Assembly (NCBI RefSeq): GCF_003858645.1
Contig: NZ_RQJP01000005.1
Coordinates: 310,001 to 374,000 of the forward strand
Source: Larkinella knui
Lineage (GTDB): Bacteria; Bacteroidota; Bacteroidia; Cytophagales; Spirosomataceae
DNA: 64,000 bases
Reading direction: 5' to 3'
Shown here: in pieces, positions 17,771 to 25,163 of the stretch
How positions within the stretch are numbered: position 1 is the stretch's first letter
How the letters are laid out: every line of letters starts with the position of its first letter
Translations under genes and position numbers: made by a program
Notes under the pieces: generated by a model
The model's input: only the letters and a program-made list of their open reading frames with translations
What the model was told of the DNA's origin: nothing
Databases searched by the model: none

Positions 17771-19015
17771 TTACTCAAATTCCTGGCGTAGAATAGCCAG
17801 AATCTCTTCAACTGTATCTTCTTCCAGATCGGTCATCCGGACGAGTTCTTCTTTCGAACGTGCTAAAACGCTCTTGGCGGTATCCAAACCTACCCGGCGT
17901 AATTCTTCGATCATCCAGTTGTCGATTTCGTCGTTGAATTCCGACAAATCAACGTCTTCATCGTCTTCCTGGCCTTCGACATCACGGAATACATCGATTT
18001 CCATACCGACTAACCGACCAGCCAGCTTGATATTCTGACCTCCTTTTCCAATGGCGAGCGAAACCTGATCGGGTTTCAGGAAAACCGATACCCGCTTGGC
18101 TTCACGATCCACTGTCATCGTACTGATCTTGGCCGGACTCAATGCCCGGCTAATCAATAACTCAAAGTTATCGGTATAGTTAATAACGTCAATGTTTTCG
18201 TTACCCAGTTCGCGAACAATACTGTGAATCCGCGATCCTTTCATTCCGACACAGGCACCGACCGGATCAATCCGGTCGTCATACGATTCGACGGCAACTT
18301 TCGCCCGCTCACCGGGTTCGCGAACGATCCGGCGAATGGAAATCAGACCGTCGTAAATCTCCGGAATTTCGTTTTCAAAAAGTCGCTCCAGAAATACCGG
18401 CGATGTCCGTGACAAAACGATCTTGGGCGTACCGTTGATCATTTCAACGCGGTGGACGACGGCTTTCGTGGTTTCTCCTTTCCGATAGCGATCTTTCGGA
18501 ATCTGCTCGCTTTTGGGAAGGCTGATTTCATTGCCTTCATTGTCGAGCAAAATTACTTCATTTTTAAGCAATTGGTAAACTTCAGCGTTCAGTAAATCAC
18601 CAACCTGATTTTTATATTTGTCGTAAAGGATTTCTTTTTCCAGATCCTTGATTTTCTGGATGAGCGTTTGCCGGGCGGTTTGGACAACCCGACGGCCAAA
18701 ATCCTCTAATTTAACTTCTTCGGCTACTTCTTCGCCCACTTCAAAGTCGGCCTGGATTTTGCGGGCTTCTGCCAGAGGGATTTTATCATAATCCCAGATG
18801 TCTTCCGAATTGTCATCCACAATCTCGCGGGTGCGCCACATTTCGAGGTCACCACTTTCGGCGTTGATGATAACGTCAAAGTTTTCGTCAGTGCCGTATT
18901 TTTTGCGAATCATCGTCCGGAATACATCTTCCAGAATTTTGATCATGGTCGGGCGGTCGATATTTTTCGACCGTGCAAACTCTGCAAACGACTCAATGAG
19001 TACTCCGCTATCCAT
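17771..19015 (-). CDS. nusA: Transcription termination/antitermination factor NusA
   Basis: 414-residue RNA polymerase-binding factor. The N-terminal domain (FAEFARSKNIDRPTMIKILEDVF) runs to about 130, the S1 domain to about 200, then KH1 and KH2 with VGACVGMKGSRIHSIVRELGNENIDVI and SLAIGKGGQNIKLAGRLVGMEIDV, and a short acidic C-terminal part (EDDEDVDLSEF). It ends with a helix-hairpin-like segment; the two long C-terminal repeats of the E. coli protein are absent, as in most non-Gammaproteobacteria. Second gene of the operon, 105 nt after rimP. Confidence 0.97.
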   Translation of the reverse strand: MDSGVLIESFAEFARSKNIDRPTMIKILEDVFRTMIRKKYGTDENFDVIINAESGDLEMWRTREIVDDNSEDIWDYDKIPLAEARKIQADFEVGEEVAEEVKLEDFGRRVVQTARQTLIQKIKDLEKEILYDKYKNQVGDLLNAEVYQLLKNEVILLDNEGNEISLPKSEQIPKDRYRKGETTKAVVHRVEMINGTPKIVLSRTSPVFLERLFENEIPEIYDGLISIRRIVREPGERAKVAVESYDDRIDPVGACVGMKGSRIHSIVRELGNENIDVINYTDNFELLISRALSPAKISTMTVDREAKRVSVFLKPDQVSLAIGKGGQNIKLAGRLVGMEIDVFRDVEGQEDDEDVDLSEFNDEIDNWMIEELRRVGLDTAKSVLARSKEELVRMTDLEEDTVEEILAILRQEFE

Positions 19016-19023
19016 AATTTCAG

Positions 19024-19097
19024 TTTTCAGTTTTTCAGTTTACGGTTTTCAGTTGCCGGTTTCCAGTCAGAACAAACAGAAACAACTAACTGAAAAC
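19024..19097. repeat. GTTTTCAGTT-type intergenic repeat
   Basis: The rimP-nusA gap holds several CAGTTT/GTTTTCAGTT units and one inverted partner (GTTTTCAGTT 19045-19054; AACTGAAAAC 19088-19097). Similar AACTGAAAAC units occur at about 55266-55287 before pyrR. Probably decayed dispersed intergenic repeat sequence. Confidence 0.5.
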
Positions 19098-19120
19098 ATG
19101 ACTTTGAAACCGATACGCAT

Positions 19121-19600
19121 TTATTTAAATGAAACTTGTATTGTGCTCTTCTTAATATAAGTAAACGGAATGGCCGCTGGTTCGATCGGCGGATCGTTCT
19201 TCTTCGGTTTTTTGAGCGGAGTTTCCGTAATCACAATGTGATCTTCACCGATGTGTTCCAGTTTACCGCTGCGAATCTGCCCGTCATTCAACAAGACTTG
19301 TATTTCACGACCCACGTTTTTCAGGTACTGTCGTTTCAGAACCAGGGGCTCGTCCACACCCGGCGACGAAACTTCCAATGTAAAAGACTGTCCGTCAAAT
19401 ACTTCCAGCTCTTCCAGTTGGTTGCCCAACTTACGGCTGATACCTGCGCACTCTTCAATAGTGATTCCGGTATCGCTATCCAGCAAGACGGTTATTTTAG
19501 CACGAGTACGGGAAGGGGATACCTGAATATCAACGACAAAATACTGATCTTCGTTCAGATACGGCTGTAACAGTTCGTTGACTTTCGCCTTTACATCCAT
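19121..19600 (-). CDS. rimP: Ribosome maturation factor RimP
   Basis: 159-residue factor needed for 30S subunit maturation. The N-terminal alpha/beta domain contains QYFVVDIQVSPSRTRAKITVLLDSDTGITIEECAGISRKLGNQLE and the SFTLEVSSPGVDEPL signature (about 77-91), followed by the C-terminal SH3-like domain with KLEHIGEDHIVITE. First gene of rimP-nusA-infB. A terminator-like hairpin ends only 8 nt before the start codon. Confidence 0.95.
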   Translation of the reverse strand: MDVKAKVNELLQPYLNEDQYFVVDIQVSPSRTRAKITVLLDSDTGITIEECAGISRKLGNQLEELEVFDGQSFTLEVSSPGVDEPLVLKRQYLKNVGREIQVLLNDGQIRSGKLEHIGEDHIVITETPLKKPKKNDPPIEPAAIPFTYIKKSTIQVSFK

Positions 19601-19608
19601 AAATTAAC

Positions 19609-19632
19609 AAAAAAGGGAGTCAAAAACTCCCT
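19609..19632 (-). terminator. Terminator-like hairpin directly before rimP
   Basis: On the minus strand AGGGAGT-TTTTG-ACTCCCT (7-bp stem, 19632-19614) is followed by TTTTT (19613-19609) and the rimP start codon at 19600. The only gene upstream is divergent, so this lies in the operon's own leader; it would also occlude the ribosome-binding region. Probable attenuator. Confidence 0.6.
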
Positions 19633-19659
19633 GCCATGCACAAATGCTGATAAGTGCTG

Positions 19660-19691
19660 CAAAGATAAGTATTTTATGAATTGTTTCCCAA
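19660..19691 (-). promoter_or_regulatory. Promoter of rimP-nusA-infB
   Basis: TTG (19691-19689), 21 nt, TATCTTTG (19667-19660) on the minus strand match the Bacteroidota promoter consensus. Predicted start near 19653 gives a leader of about 53 nt. Confidence 0.6.
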
Positions 19692-19761
19692 TCAATTTGC
19701 CGAACTGCCTGTAACATTTTTTACAGCTGATTAAACGGGCTATTTTCCGAACAAACGTTCG

Positions 19762-19769
19762 TAACTTTG
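19762..19769 (+). promoter_or_regulatory. -7 element for the EEP gene
   Basis: TAACTTTG is an exact TAnnTTTG match 74 nt before the start codon; no good -33 TTG at the usual distance. Confidence 0.4.
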
Positions 19770-19843
19770 TACCGCTACGCCCTATATCTGTCGTTACTGA
19801 AAAAAGTCGGTCTGCCTGATCCGCACCCATCTGATTCGTTCGT

Positions 19844-21013
19844 ATGAAATTTTCGCTTAGGCTTGGCGTACTGGTTTCTTCGTTTTTTTCGTCGCTGCTC
19901 TGGTCGCTGAATTTGCTGCTGTTCCTGTATACACTTCTGGTTTATTACCTGCTCTATGAAGTGCCGATTGGTCACTGGACGGCCAGTATTCTGATGATTT
20001 CGCTGCCGATCGCCTGGGGATTCAACCTGCTTTTTATCGTGTTCTGGCTATTGGTACGACCCTGGCGGGCGATTTTGCCCGTGCTTACCATGTTGATCGG
20101 GGTTCCTTTCTGGCGACGCACACTGACCTACAACCGGCCGGACAGCAACAGCGGCAAACTTCCGACGCTTCAGATTATGAGCTACAATGCGATGGGTTTC
20201 AATAAGTATGATCTGGTCGATACCCAGCGCCCGGATGATGCCATTAACATGATTGAATGGGTATTGAAAGAACCTTCGGATGTAAAATGTTTTCAGGAAT
20301 TTTATAATGACAATAGCTCCGTCGTATTTAAAACCATCCGGCGTTTAGAGAAAGCCGGTTATCCGTATTATGCCACCCTGCATGCCCCCGAGCGAGACGG
20401 GCCGGGGAAATTTTTCGGTGTTGCGGTTTTCTCGCGCTATCCGATTGTCAGACGTGGGGATGAAGTTTTCGATAAATTTAACGGCCTGGTTTGGGCCGAT
20501 GTAAAAGTAGGCAAGGATACGGTTCGGGTGATCAGCGTACACCTGCAGTCGATGGGAATCCGGGTGGGCGGCATGCTGGATGAACGGGCCACGAATCAGG
20601 TTAAAAGCAATACGCGGACCGTCTTGCGGCAACTCCGGCAGGGCCTGACCATGCGTCGGAATCAGATTGTCAAAGTGGAGGAATATTACCGCAACAGTCC
20701 GCATCCGGTTATTATCTGTGGCGATTTCAACGATACGCCCTACAGCTATACGTACGGAAAACTGCGCCGGGTGCTCCGGAATGCCTTTGAAGACGCCGGT
20801 CGCGGCTTTGGTTTTAGCTACAACAAAGCGCCGGGTTTCCTCCGCATCGACAACCAGTTCTACAACGCCCGTTTTCTGGAACCGCTCAATTACATCACTT
20901 ATCGGGATATTAAATTTTCGGATCATTACCCGATTATGGCGCAATACGCGATCAAACCGCGTGAAGTCAGCAAAAATCGTTCACCCCGAACCCACGTGGA
21001 GTTTGACTTCTAA
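19844..21013 (+). CDS. Membrane-anchored endonuclease/exonuclease/phosphatase family protein
   Basis: 389 residues. Three hydrophobic helices (about 7-37, 44-70, 75-90) are followed by an EEP fold: LQIMSYNAMGF (N115), CFQEFYND (metal ligand E152), VISVHLQSMGI (catalytic His), VIICGDFNDTP and FSDHYPIMA at the end. All catalytic positions are present, so it should be an active metal-dependent phosphodiesterase or phosphatase acting outside or at the inner membrane. Many Bacteroidota carry one with this anchor; the substrate (lipid, nucleic acid or sugar phosphate) is unknown. Convergent with moaE, 5 nt apart. Confidence 0.9.
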   Translation: MKFSLRLGVLVSSFFSSLLWSLNLLLFLYTLLVYYLLYEVPIGHWTASILMISLPIAWGFNLLFIVFWLLVRPWRAILPVLTMLIGVPFWRRTLTYNRPDSNSGKLPTLQIMSYNAMGFNKYDLVDTQRPDDAINMIEWVLKEPSDVKCFQEFYNDNSSVVFKTIRRLEKAGYPYYATLHAPERDGPGKFFGVAVFSRYPIVRRGDEVFDKFNGLVWADVKVGKDTVRVISVHLQSMGIRVGGMLDERATNQVKSNTRTVLRQLRQGLTMRRNQIVKVEEYYRNSPHPVIICGDFNDTPYSYTYGKLRRVLRNAFEDAGRGFGFSYNKAPGFLRIDNQFYNARFLEPLNYITYRDIKFSDHYPIMAQYAIKPREVSKNRSPRTHVEFDF

Positions 21014-21018
21014 CAGCC

Positions 21019-21429
21019 TCAGGGATGCGCATCGACCCAGACCTGTCCATCTTCAAAAATCTCCTTTTTCCAGATCGGAACCTGTTGTTTGAGGGTGTCG
21101 ATGATGTAGCGGCAGGCATCGAACGCATCGGCCCGGTGGGGCGTCGACACGGCAATCAAAACGGCAATATCGCCAATGGCCAGATTACCTTTGCGGTGAA
21201 CGATCACGTATTTCCGAACATTCCAGCGCTGGCAGGCTTCGTCGGCAATTTCCTGCATTTTTGTTAACGCCATGCGGTCATACGCTTCATATTCCAGCCG
21301 CTCGACGGGCCGCTCGTTGGTGCTGTTGCGAACCGTTCCGAAGAAAAAAGTGATGGCCCCGGCCGAATCCGTCGAAACGTATTGGTAGGCCGCATTCATA
21401 TCGATGGGATCTGTCGTAATCGAAACCAT
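21019..21429 (-). CDS. moaE: Molybdopterin synthase catalytic subunit
   Basis: 136-residue large subunit that, with MoaD-thiocarboxylate, converts cyclic pyranopterin to molybdopterin. Recognised by FFFGTVRNSTNERPVERLEYEAY (26-50), the HRKGNLAIGD segment and PHRADAFDACRYIIDTLKQQVPIWKKE with the catalytic lysines. Normal length. It follows moaD on the same strand, with a family inverted repeat in the 79-nt gap. No other molybdenum cofactor gene is in the window. Confidence 0.96.
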   Translation of the reverse strand: MVSITTDPIDMNAAYQYVSTDSAGAITFFFGTVRNSTNERPVERLEYEAYDRMALTKMQEIADEACQRWNVRKYVIVHRKGNLAIGDIAVLIAVSTPHRADAFDACRYIIDTLKQQVPIWKKEIFEDGQVWVDAHP

Positions 21430-21444
21430 AGTAGAGATTGGATT

Positions 21445-21498
21445 ATGAATGATAAACGATGAATTACTGCGTTAGCTCATCCATCGTTCATCATTCAT
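21445..21498. repeat. Inverted repeat, ATGAACGATGAAT family, copy 3
   Basis: Arms of 20 nt (21445-21464 and 21479-21498) pair with two mismatches around a 14-nt loop and contain the AACGATG core of the other two copies. Lies between moaD and moaE. Confidence 0.8.
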
Positions 21499-21508
21499 CG
21501 TTCTATTT

Positions 21509-21757
21509 TTAGCCTCCGCTGACGGGCGGGATGAGGGCAATTTCGTCGTTGGGATGCAGCGGCTGGTCTGCTTCGGCGTATTCACCGTTGACGGCTACCA
21601 ACAACGACCGCAAACCGTTTAGAGCGGGATATTGCTCCTTGAGGTTACTCAATAATTCGCCCACCTGACCGGGTTGGGGCAGATCGAGTGTAAGGGCCGA
21701 CGAGCCGACAATCTCGCGGGTGATGCCAAAAAGTTGAACAGAAACTCGGTTGCTCAT
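21509..21757 (-). CDS. moaD: Molybdopterin synthase sulfur carrier subunit
   Basis: 82-residue ubiquitin-like sulfur carrier. It ends in the obligatory Gly-Gly (PPVSGG), which is activated and thiocarboxylated by MoeB-type enzymes. The middle VNGEYAEADQPLHPNDEIALIPP strand-loop is typical. The ATG at 21757 is chosen; a TTG two codons earlier is possible. Upstream partner of moaE. Confidence 0.93.
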   Translation of the reverse strand: MSNRVSVQLFGITREIVGSSALTLDLPQPGQVGELLSNLKEQYPALNGLRSLLVAVNGEYAEADQPLHPNDEIALIPPVSGG

Positions 21758-21825
21758 GCTCAAAGATACGAATTTAATAATTTTGATGGTTAAAATGGTT
21801 GGACGGTTAACAGTTTCATACGAAG

Positions 21826-22035
21826 ATGACGCAACAGCAATTTATGGATTTTTTCCAGGATGTATTGATCTCAGTTTATGCAAACATCCGGGATTTACGC
21901 GAAAAACAGGGGTTTGCCGACCCGGAAGAACAGGATTACCTCCGTGGGCGATTAGTCAGTTATGAGGAGATTCTGGAGCTATTTCGCATGTCGGCCAGGG
22001 ATACCGGTATTAATTCACGTGAATTGGGTTTATAG
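21826..22035 (+). CDS. Small conserved-looking protein of unknown function
   Basis: 69 residues, mostly predicted helix (QQQFMDFFQDVLISVYANIRDLREKQ, then EEQDYLRGRLVSYEEILELFR), acidic, no signal peptide or cysteine. I do not recognise a family. An ATG start, coding-like composition and a free 5' region support it as real. It is divergent from moaD and ends just inside the predicted promoter of the aldose epimerase gene. Confidence 0.6.
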   Translation: MTQQQFMDFFQDVLISVYANIRDLREKQGFADPEEQDYLRGRLVSYEEILELFRMSARDTGINSRELGL

Positions 22036-22054
22036 TTTTTACAAAATAAGTTTG
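22024..22054 (+). promoter_or_regulatory. Promoter of the aldose epimerase gene
   Basis: TTG (22024-22026), 20 nt, TAAGTTTG (22047-22054) fit the Bacteroidota consensus exactly, about 83 nt before the start codon. Confidence 0.6.
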
Positions 22055-22136
22055 ATATTTGACAGTCGGCTTGGTCCGATCGGTGATCCGGTCTGATAAT
22101 CCGGGTGTATTAACCCAGTACCTTCTAAACTCGCTC

Positions 22137-23315
22137 ATGAAACACTACTTTCTTTCGGTCGTCCTGCTGGGAATGCTGGCCGGCTGTAATAACTCCCAAA
22201 AACAACAAGAATCTTCCACCATGTCGGATAGTACAAGCACAGCAGCCGCTGATTCAGTAAGCGGTTTGCCGGCGCGTTCGCGTTTCCAGAAAGACGTCGA
22301 GGGCAAAAAAACGGATTTATTCGTTTTGACGAACGCCAAAGGAATGAAAGTCGCCATCACGAATTACGGTGGCCGCATTGTCAGTTTACTGGTTCCCGAT
22401 AAAACCGGCAAAATGCTGGATGTAACGCTGGGCCATAGCAGCATCGATGACTATCTGGCCACGGAATCGTTCTTTGGAACGCTGGTGGGCCGGTATGGCA
22501 ACCGCATTGCCAAAGGTCAGTTTACGCTCGATGGCAAAACGTACAAGCTACCCGTAAATAACGGCCCTAACTCGCTGCATGGCGGCAAAAAAGGCTTTAA
22601 TGCCCGGGTCTGGGATGCTACACCGGTTGGCAACAACGTCCTGAAATTGCAGTATGTTTCTCAGGATGGTGAAGAAGGGTATCCGGGTACGCTGACAGCC
22701 AACGTTACGTATACGCTGACTGATGACAACGCCATCAAAATCGATTATCAGGCGACTACCGACAAAAATACCGTTGTGAACCTGACCAACCATTCGTATT
22801 TCAACCTGAATGGCGAAGGCTCCGGCTCCGTGGCCGATCATCGGGTACAGATCAGGGCCGATCGGTACACGCCGGTCGATGCGACCTTGATTCCAACGGG
22901 CGAACTGGCTCCGGTTGATGGAACACCGTTTGATCTGCGCAAACCGGTTGCCATTGGTGAACGTCAGGATGCCGATCATATTCAGATCAAAAACGGGGGT
23001 GGCTTCGATCATAATTTCGTGCTGAACGGTGGCCAGACAACCGAACCGCGGGTCATTGCCACCGTCACTTCTCCCCAAACCGGGATTACCATGGACGTGC
23101 TGACCACCGAGCCGGGCGTGCAGTTTTATGGCGGCAATTTTCTGAATGGAAAAGTAATGGGCAAAAGCGGTAAGGCGTACGAAAAACGGTCGGCGTTCTG
23201 TCTGGAAACACAGCATTTTCCTGATTCGCCCAATCAGCCTAACTTTCCAAGTACCGTTCTCAAACCGGGTGAAACCTACAAAACCACGACGGAATACCGG
23301 TTTTCGGTTCAGTAA
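22137..23315 (+). CDS. Aldose 1-epimerase lipoprotein
   Basis: 392-residue mutarotase interconverting alpha and beta anomers of hexoses. The start MKHYFLSVVLLGMLAGC is chosen because it gives a lipoprotein signal with the lipobox LAGC (Cys18). GalM hallmarks are GTLVGRYGNRIAKGQF, NGPNSLHGGKKGFN, NLTNHSYFNLNGEG (catalytic His) and CLETQHFPDSPNQP (catalytic Glu). Lipoprotein GalM homologues are common in Bacteroidota and act on periplasmic sugars. A strong palindromic terminator follows. Confidence 0.95.
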   Translation: MKHYFLSVVLLGMLAGCNNSQKQQESSTMSDSTSTAAADSVSGLPARSRFQKDVEGKKTDLFVLTNAKGMKVAITNYGGRIVSLLVPDKTGKMLDVTLGHSSIDDYLATESFFGTLVGRYGNRIAKGQFTLDGKTYKLPVNNGPNSLHGGKKGFNARVWDATPVGNNVLKLQYVSQDGEEGYPGTLTANVTYTLTDDNAIKIDYQATTDKNTVVNLTNHSYFNLNGEGSGSVADHRVQIRADRYTPVDATLIPTGELAPVDGTPFDLRKPVAIGERQDADHIQIKNGGGFDHNFVLNGGQTTEPRVIATVTSPQTGITMDVLTTEPGVQFYGGNFLNGKVMGKSGKAYEKRSAFCLETQHFPDSPNQPNFPSTVLKPGETYKTTTEYRFSVQ

Positions 23316-23361
23316 CATCAAATTGATACCCGCTGGCCGGGTGGTCGGCAGCGTGCGAAAG

Positions 23362-23393
23362 AAGGACGGAACCTCGCGCGAGGTTCCGTCCTT
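23362..23393 (+). terminator. Terminator after the aldose epimerase gene
   Basis: A perfect 32-nt palindrome (arms 23362-23377 and 23378-23393) gives a stem of up to 16 bp before loop opening, with only TTT after it. Confidence 0.7.
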
Positions 23394-23465
23394 TGCGTAA
23401 GCCATTCAAACTTGATCTTGCGGACGTGTTTCGTAGTCTGACAAAAGACAGGACTTCCTCTTTTT

Positions 23466-24599
23466 ATGAAAAACAGAATCAACTTTAGTTTCAGAATCGC
23501 TTTTGTGGTCATTCTGGCGGCCTTATCGCCTTCGATCAGGGCCCAGCAGTGGACGGCGAAGCAGGCCAACGAGTGGTATGCTAAACAACCCTGGCTCGTC
23601 GGAAGTAATTATATGCCCAGCAATGCCATCAATCAACTGGAAATGTGGCAGGCGGAGAGTTTTGACCCTAAAACGATCGACAAGGAGTTAGGCTATGCCG
23701 AAGATTTGGGAATGAATACCATGCGGGTTTTCCTGCATGATATGGTCTGGCGACAAGACGCGGAAGGCTTTAAAAAGCGCATCGATCAATTTCTGGCGCT
23801 TTGCGCCAAACACAAGATCAGGCCCATGCTGGTGTTGTTCGACTCCTGCTGGGACCCCCTGCCGAAGCTGGGCAAGCAGCATGAGCCGGTTTTAGGACGT
23901 CATAATTCCGGCTGGGTGCAAGGCCCTGGTGCTGTCATTCTGGGCGACAAAACCAAGTGGGAGAGCCTGAGAAGTTATGTGAAAGATGTGGTGGGTTCAT
24001 TCCGAACCGACGAACGAGTGCTGGCCTGGGATATTGTGAACGAGCCCGATAACGATAATGCCAACAGCTACGGCCGAAATGGCACCATTAAAACCGAATT
24101 ACCTACGAAACAGCAGCTCGGTGTTGAACTGGTGAAAGCCGGTTTTGGGTGGGCACGGGAGGCAAAACCAACTCAGCCGATCACGGCCGCACCGTGGAAT
24201 GGCGATTGGTCGTCGCTTGAAAAGATGAATGACATGAACCGGTTTCTGTTCCAAAATTCCGACATCATTACCTTCCACAATTATGCCCCACCCGCCGAGT
24301 TTGAAAAGCGGATCAGGGACCTCAAACAATTTGGCCGACCTCTGATCTGTACGGAATATATGGCTCGACCGGCACAAAGTACATTTGCGGGCTGCCTGCC
24401 AAGCGCCAAAACCGAGAAAGTAGGAATGATTAACTGGGGATTTGTGTCCGGGAAATCGAACACTATTTACCCGTGGGATTCGTGGCAGAAAACCTATACG
24501 GCTGAGCCGCCCGTCTGGTTCCACGATATTTTTCGAGAAAACGGCGAACCTTATCTTCCTGCCGAAACAGCCTTTATCAAGAAAATGACGGGGAAGTGA
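23466..24599 (+). CDS. Secreted GH5-like glycoside hydrolase
   Basis: 377 residues with an N-terminal signal peptide (to about residue 26, SPSIRAQ). The (beta/alpha)8-type signature of clan GH-A is visible: LGMNTMRVFLHDMVW on one strand, WDIVNEPDN with the acid/base glutamate E193, and LICTEYMARP with the nucleophile E297. Close relatives are usually labelled cellulase or beta-xylanase, but the true substrate is not readable from sequence. Single gene, next to aldose epimerase, which may act on released sugars. Confidence 0.85.
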   Translation: MKNRINFSFRIAFVVILAALSPSIRAQQWTAKQANEWYAKQPWLVGSNYMPSNAINQLEMWQAESFDPKTIDKELGYAEDLGMNTMRVFLHDMVWRQDAEGFKKRIDQFLALCAKHKIRPMLVLFDSCWDPLPKLGKQHEPVLGRHNSGWVQGPGAVILGDKTKWESLRSYVKDVVGSFRTDERVLAWDIVNEPDNDNANSYGRNGTIKTELPTKQQLGVELVKAGFGWAREAKPTQPITAAPWNGDWSSLEKMNDMNRFLFQNSDIITFHNYAPPAEFEKRIRDLKQFGRPLICTEYMARPAQSTFAGCLPSAKTEKVGMINWGFVSGKSNTIYPWDSWQKTYTAEPPVWFHDIFRENGEPYLPAETAFIKKMTGK

Positions 24600-24614
24600 T
24601 GACTATTAAATAGC

Positions 24615-24687
24615 AAAAATGGTTAAAGATGGCTTGAGGAGTTTGGGTTTCAACCACTCTCCATCGCAACCCTCTTTAACCATTTTT
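24615..24687. terminator. Bidirectional terminator-like hairpin
   Basis: AAAAATGGTTAAAGA (24615-24629) pairs perfectly with 24673-24687 around a 43-nt partly self-paired loop, between two convergent genes. A/T ends on both sides suit termination in both directions. Confidence 0.7.
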
Positions 24688-24704
24688 ACTAAACTTGTTC
24701 AGGC

Positions 24705-25037
24705 TTACGAATCGCCCTGCATTTTTTTACCGGTTTTTTCCATTTTCTTACCGGCATTGTGTTTGGCTTCGCGCGCTTTTTGCTTCGTTTCTTTTGCTGT
24801 TTCCCGAACCTCATCGCCCGCGTCATCAGCTGCCTTGTTTATTTTCTTACCGGCTTTCCGGGACTTGTCTTTTACATCCTGCTTCGTTTCACGCGCTTCA
24901 TCGCCTACTTTATCAGCCGCCTTATCGATGGTTTGACCAGCCTGATTCGCAGTTTCCTTGGCTTCCTGTTTCACCGTTTGCGCGTTTGCTGTAAAGCCGA
25001 ATACGGCCAGCAAAGCAACTATCCACAATTTTTTCAT
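24705..25037 (-). CDS. Secreted LEA/YtxH-like helical repeat protein
   Basis: 110 residues: a signal peptide (MKKLWIVALLAVFGFTANAQ) followed by an Ala/Lys/Glu/Asp-rich helix made of imperfect 11-residue units (such as KETANQAGQTIDKAADKVGDEARETKQ). No aromatic or hydrophobic core residue after the signal. This composition matches group 3 LEA-like or YtxH-type stress proteins, which protect other proteins or membranes in dry or osmotic stress; role here is inference. Confidence 0.75.
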   Translation of the reverse strand: MKKLWIVALLAVFGFTANAQTVKQEAKETANQAGQTIDKAADKVGDEARETKQDVKDKSRKAGKKINKAADDAGDEVRETAKETKQKAREAKHNAGKKMEKTGKKMQGDS

Positions 25038-25109
25038 GACTTTGGTTGGAATTATTTTGTGTCTTTCATGCTATAAACTGACAGACGTAACCATTTGTTG
25101 GGAAAAAAT

Positions 25110-25138
25110 AAAAAATCCTCCCTGGTGAGGAGGATTTT
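25110..25138 (-). terminator. Terminator of the lipase-like gene
   Basis: An 11-bp stem (25110-25120 with 25128-25138) is followed on the minus strand by TTTTATTTTTT-like sequence. Confidence 0.85.
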
Positions 25139-25163
25139 TACAGATTCCCTGGCTGGCCGTTGG

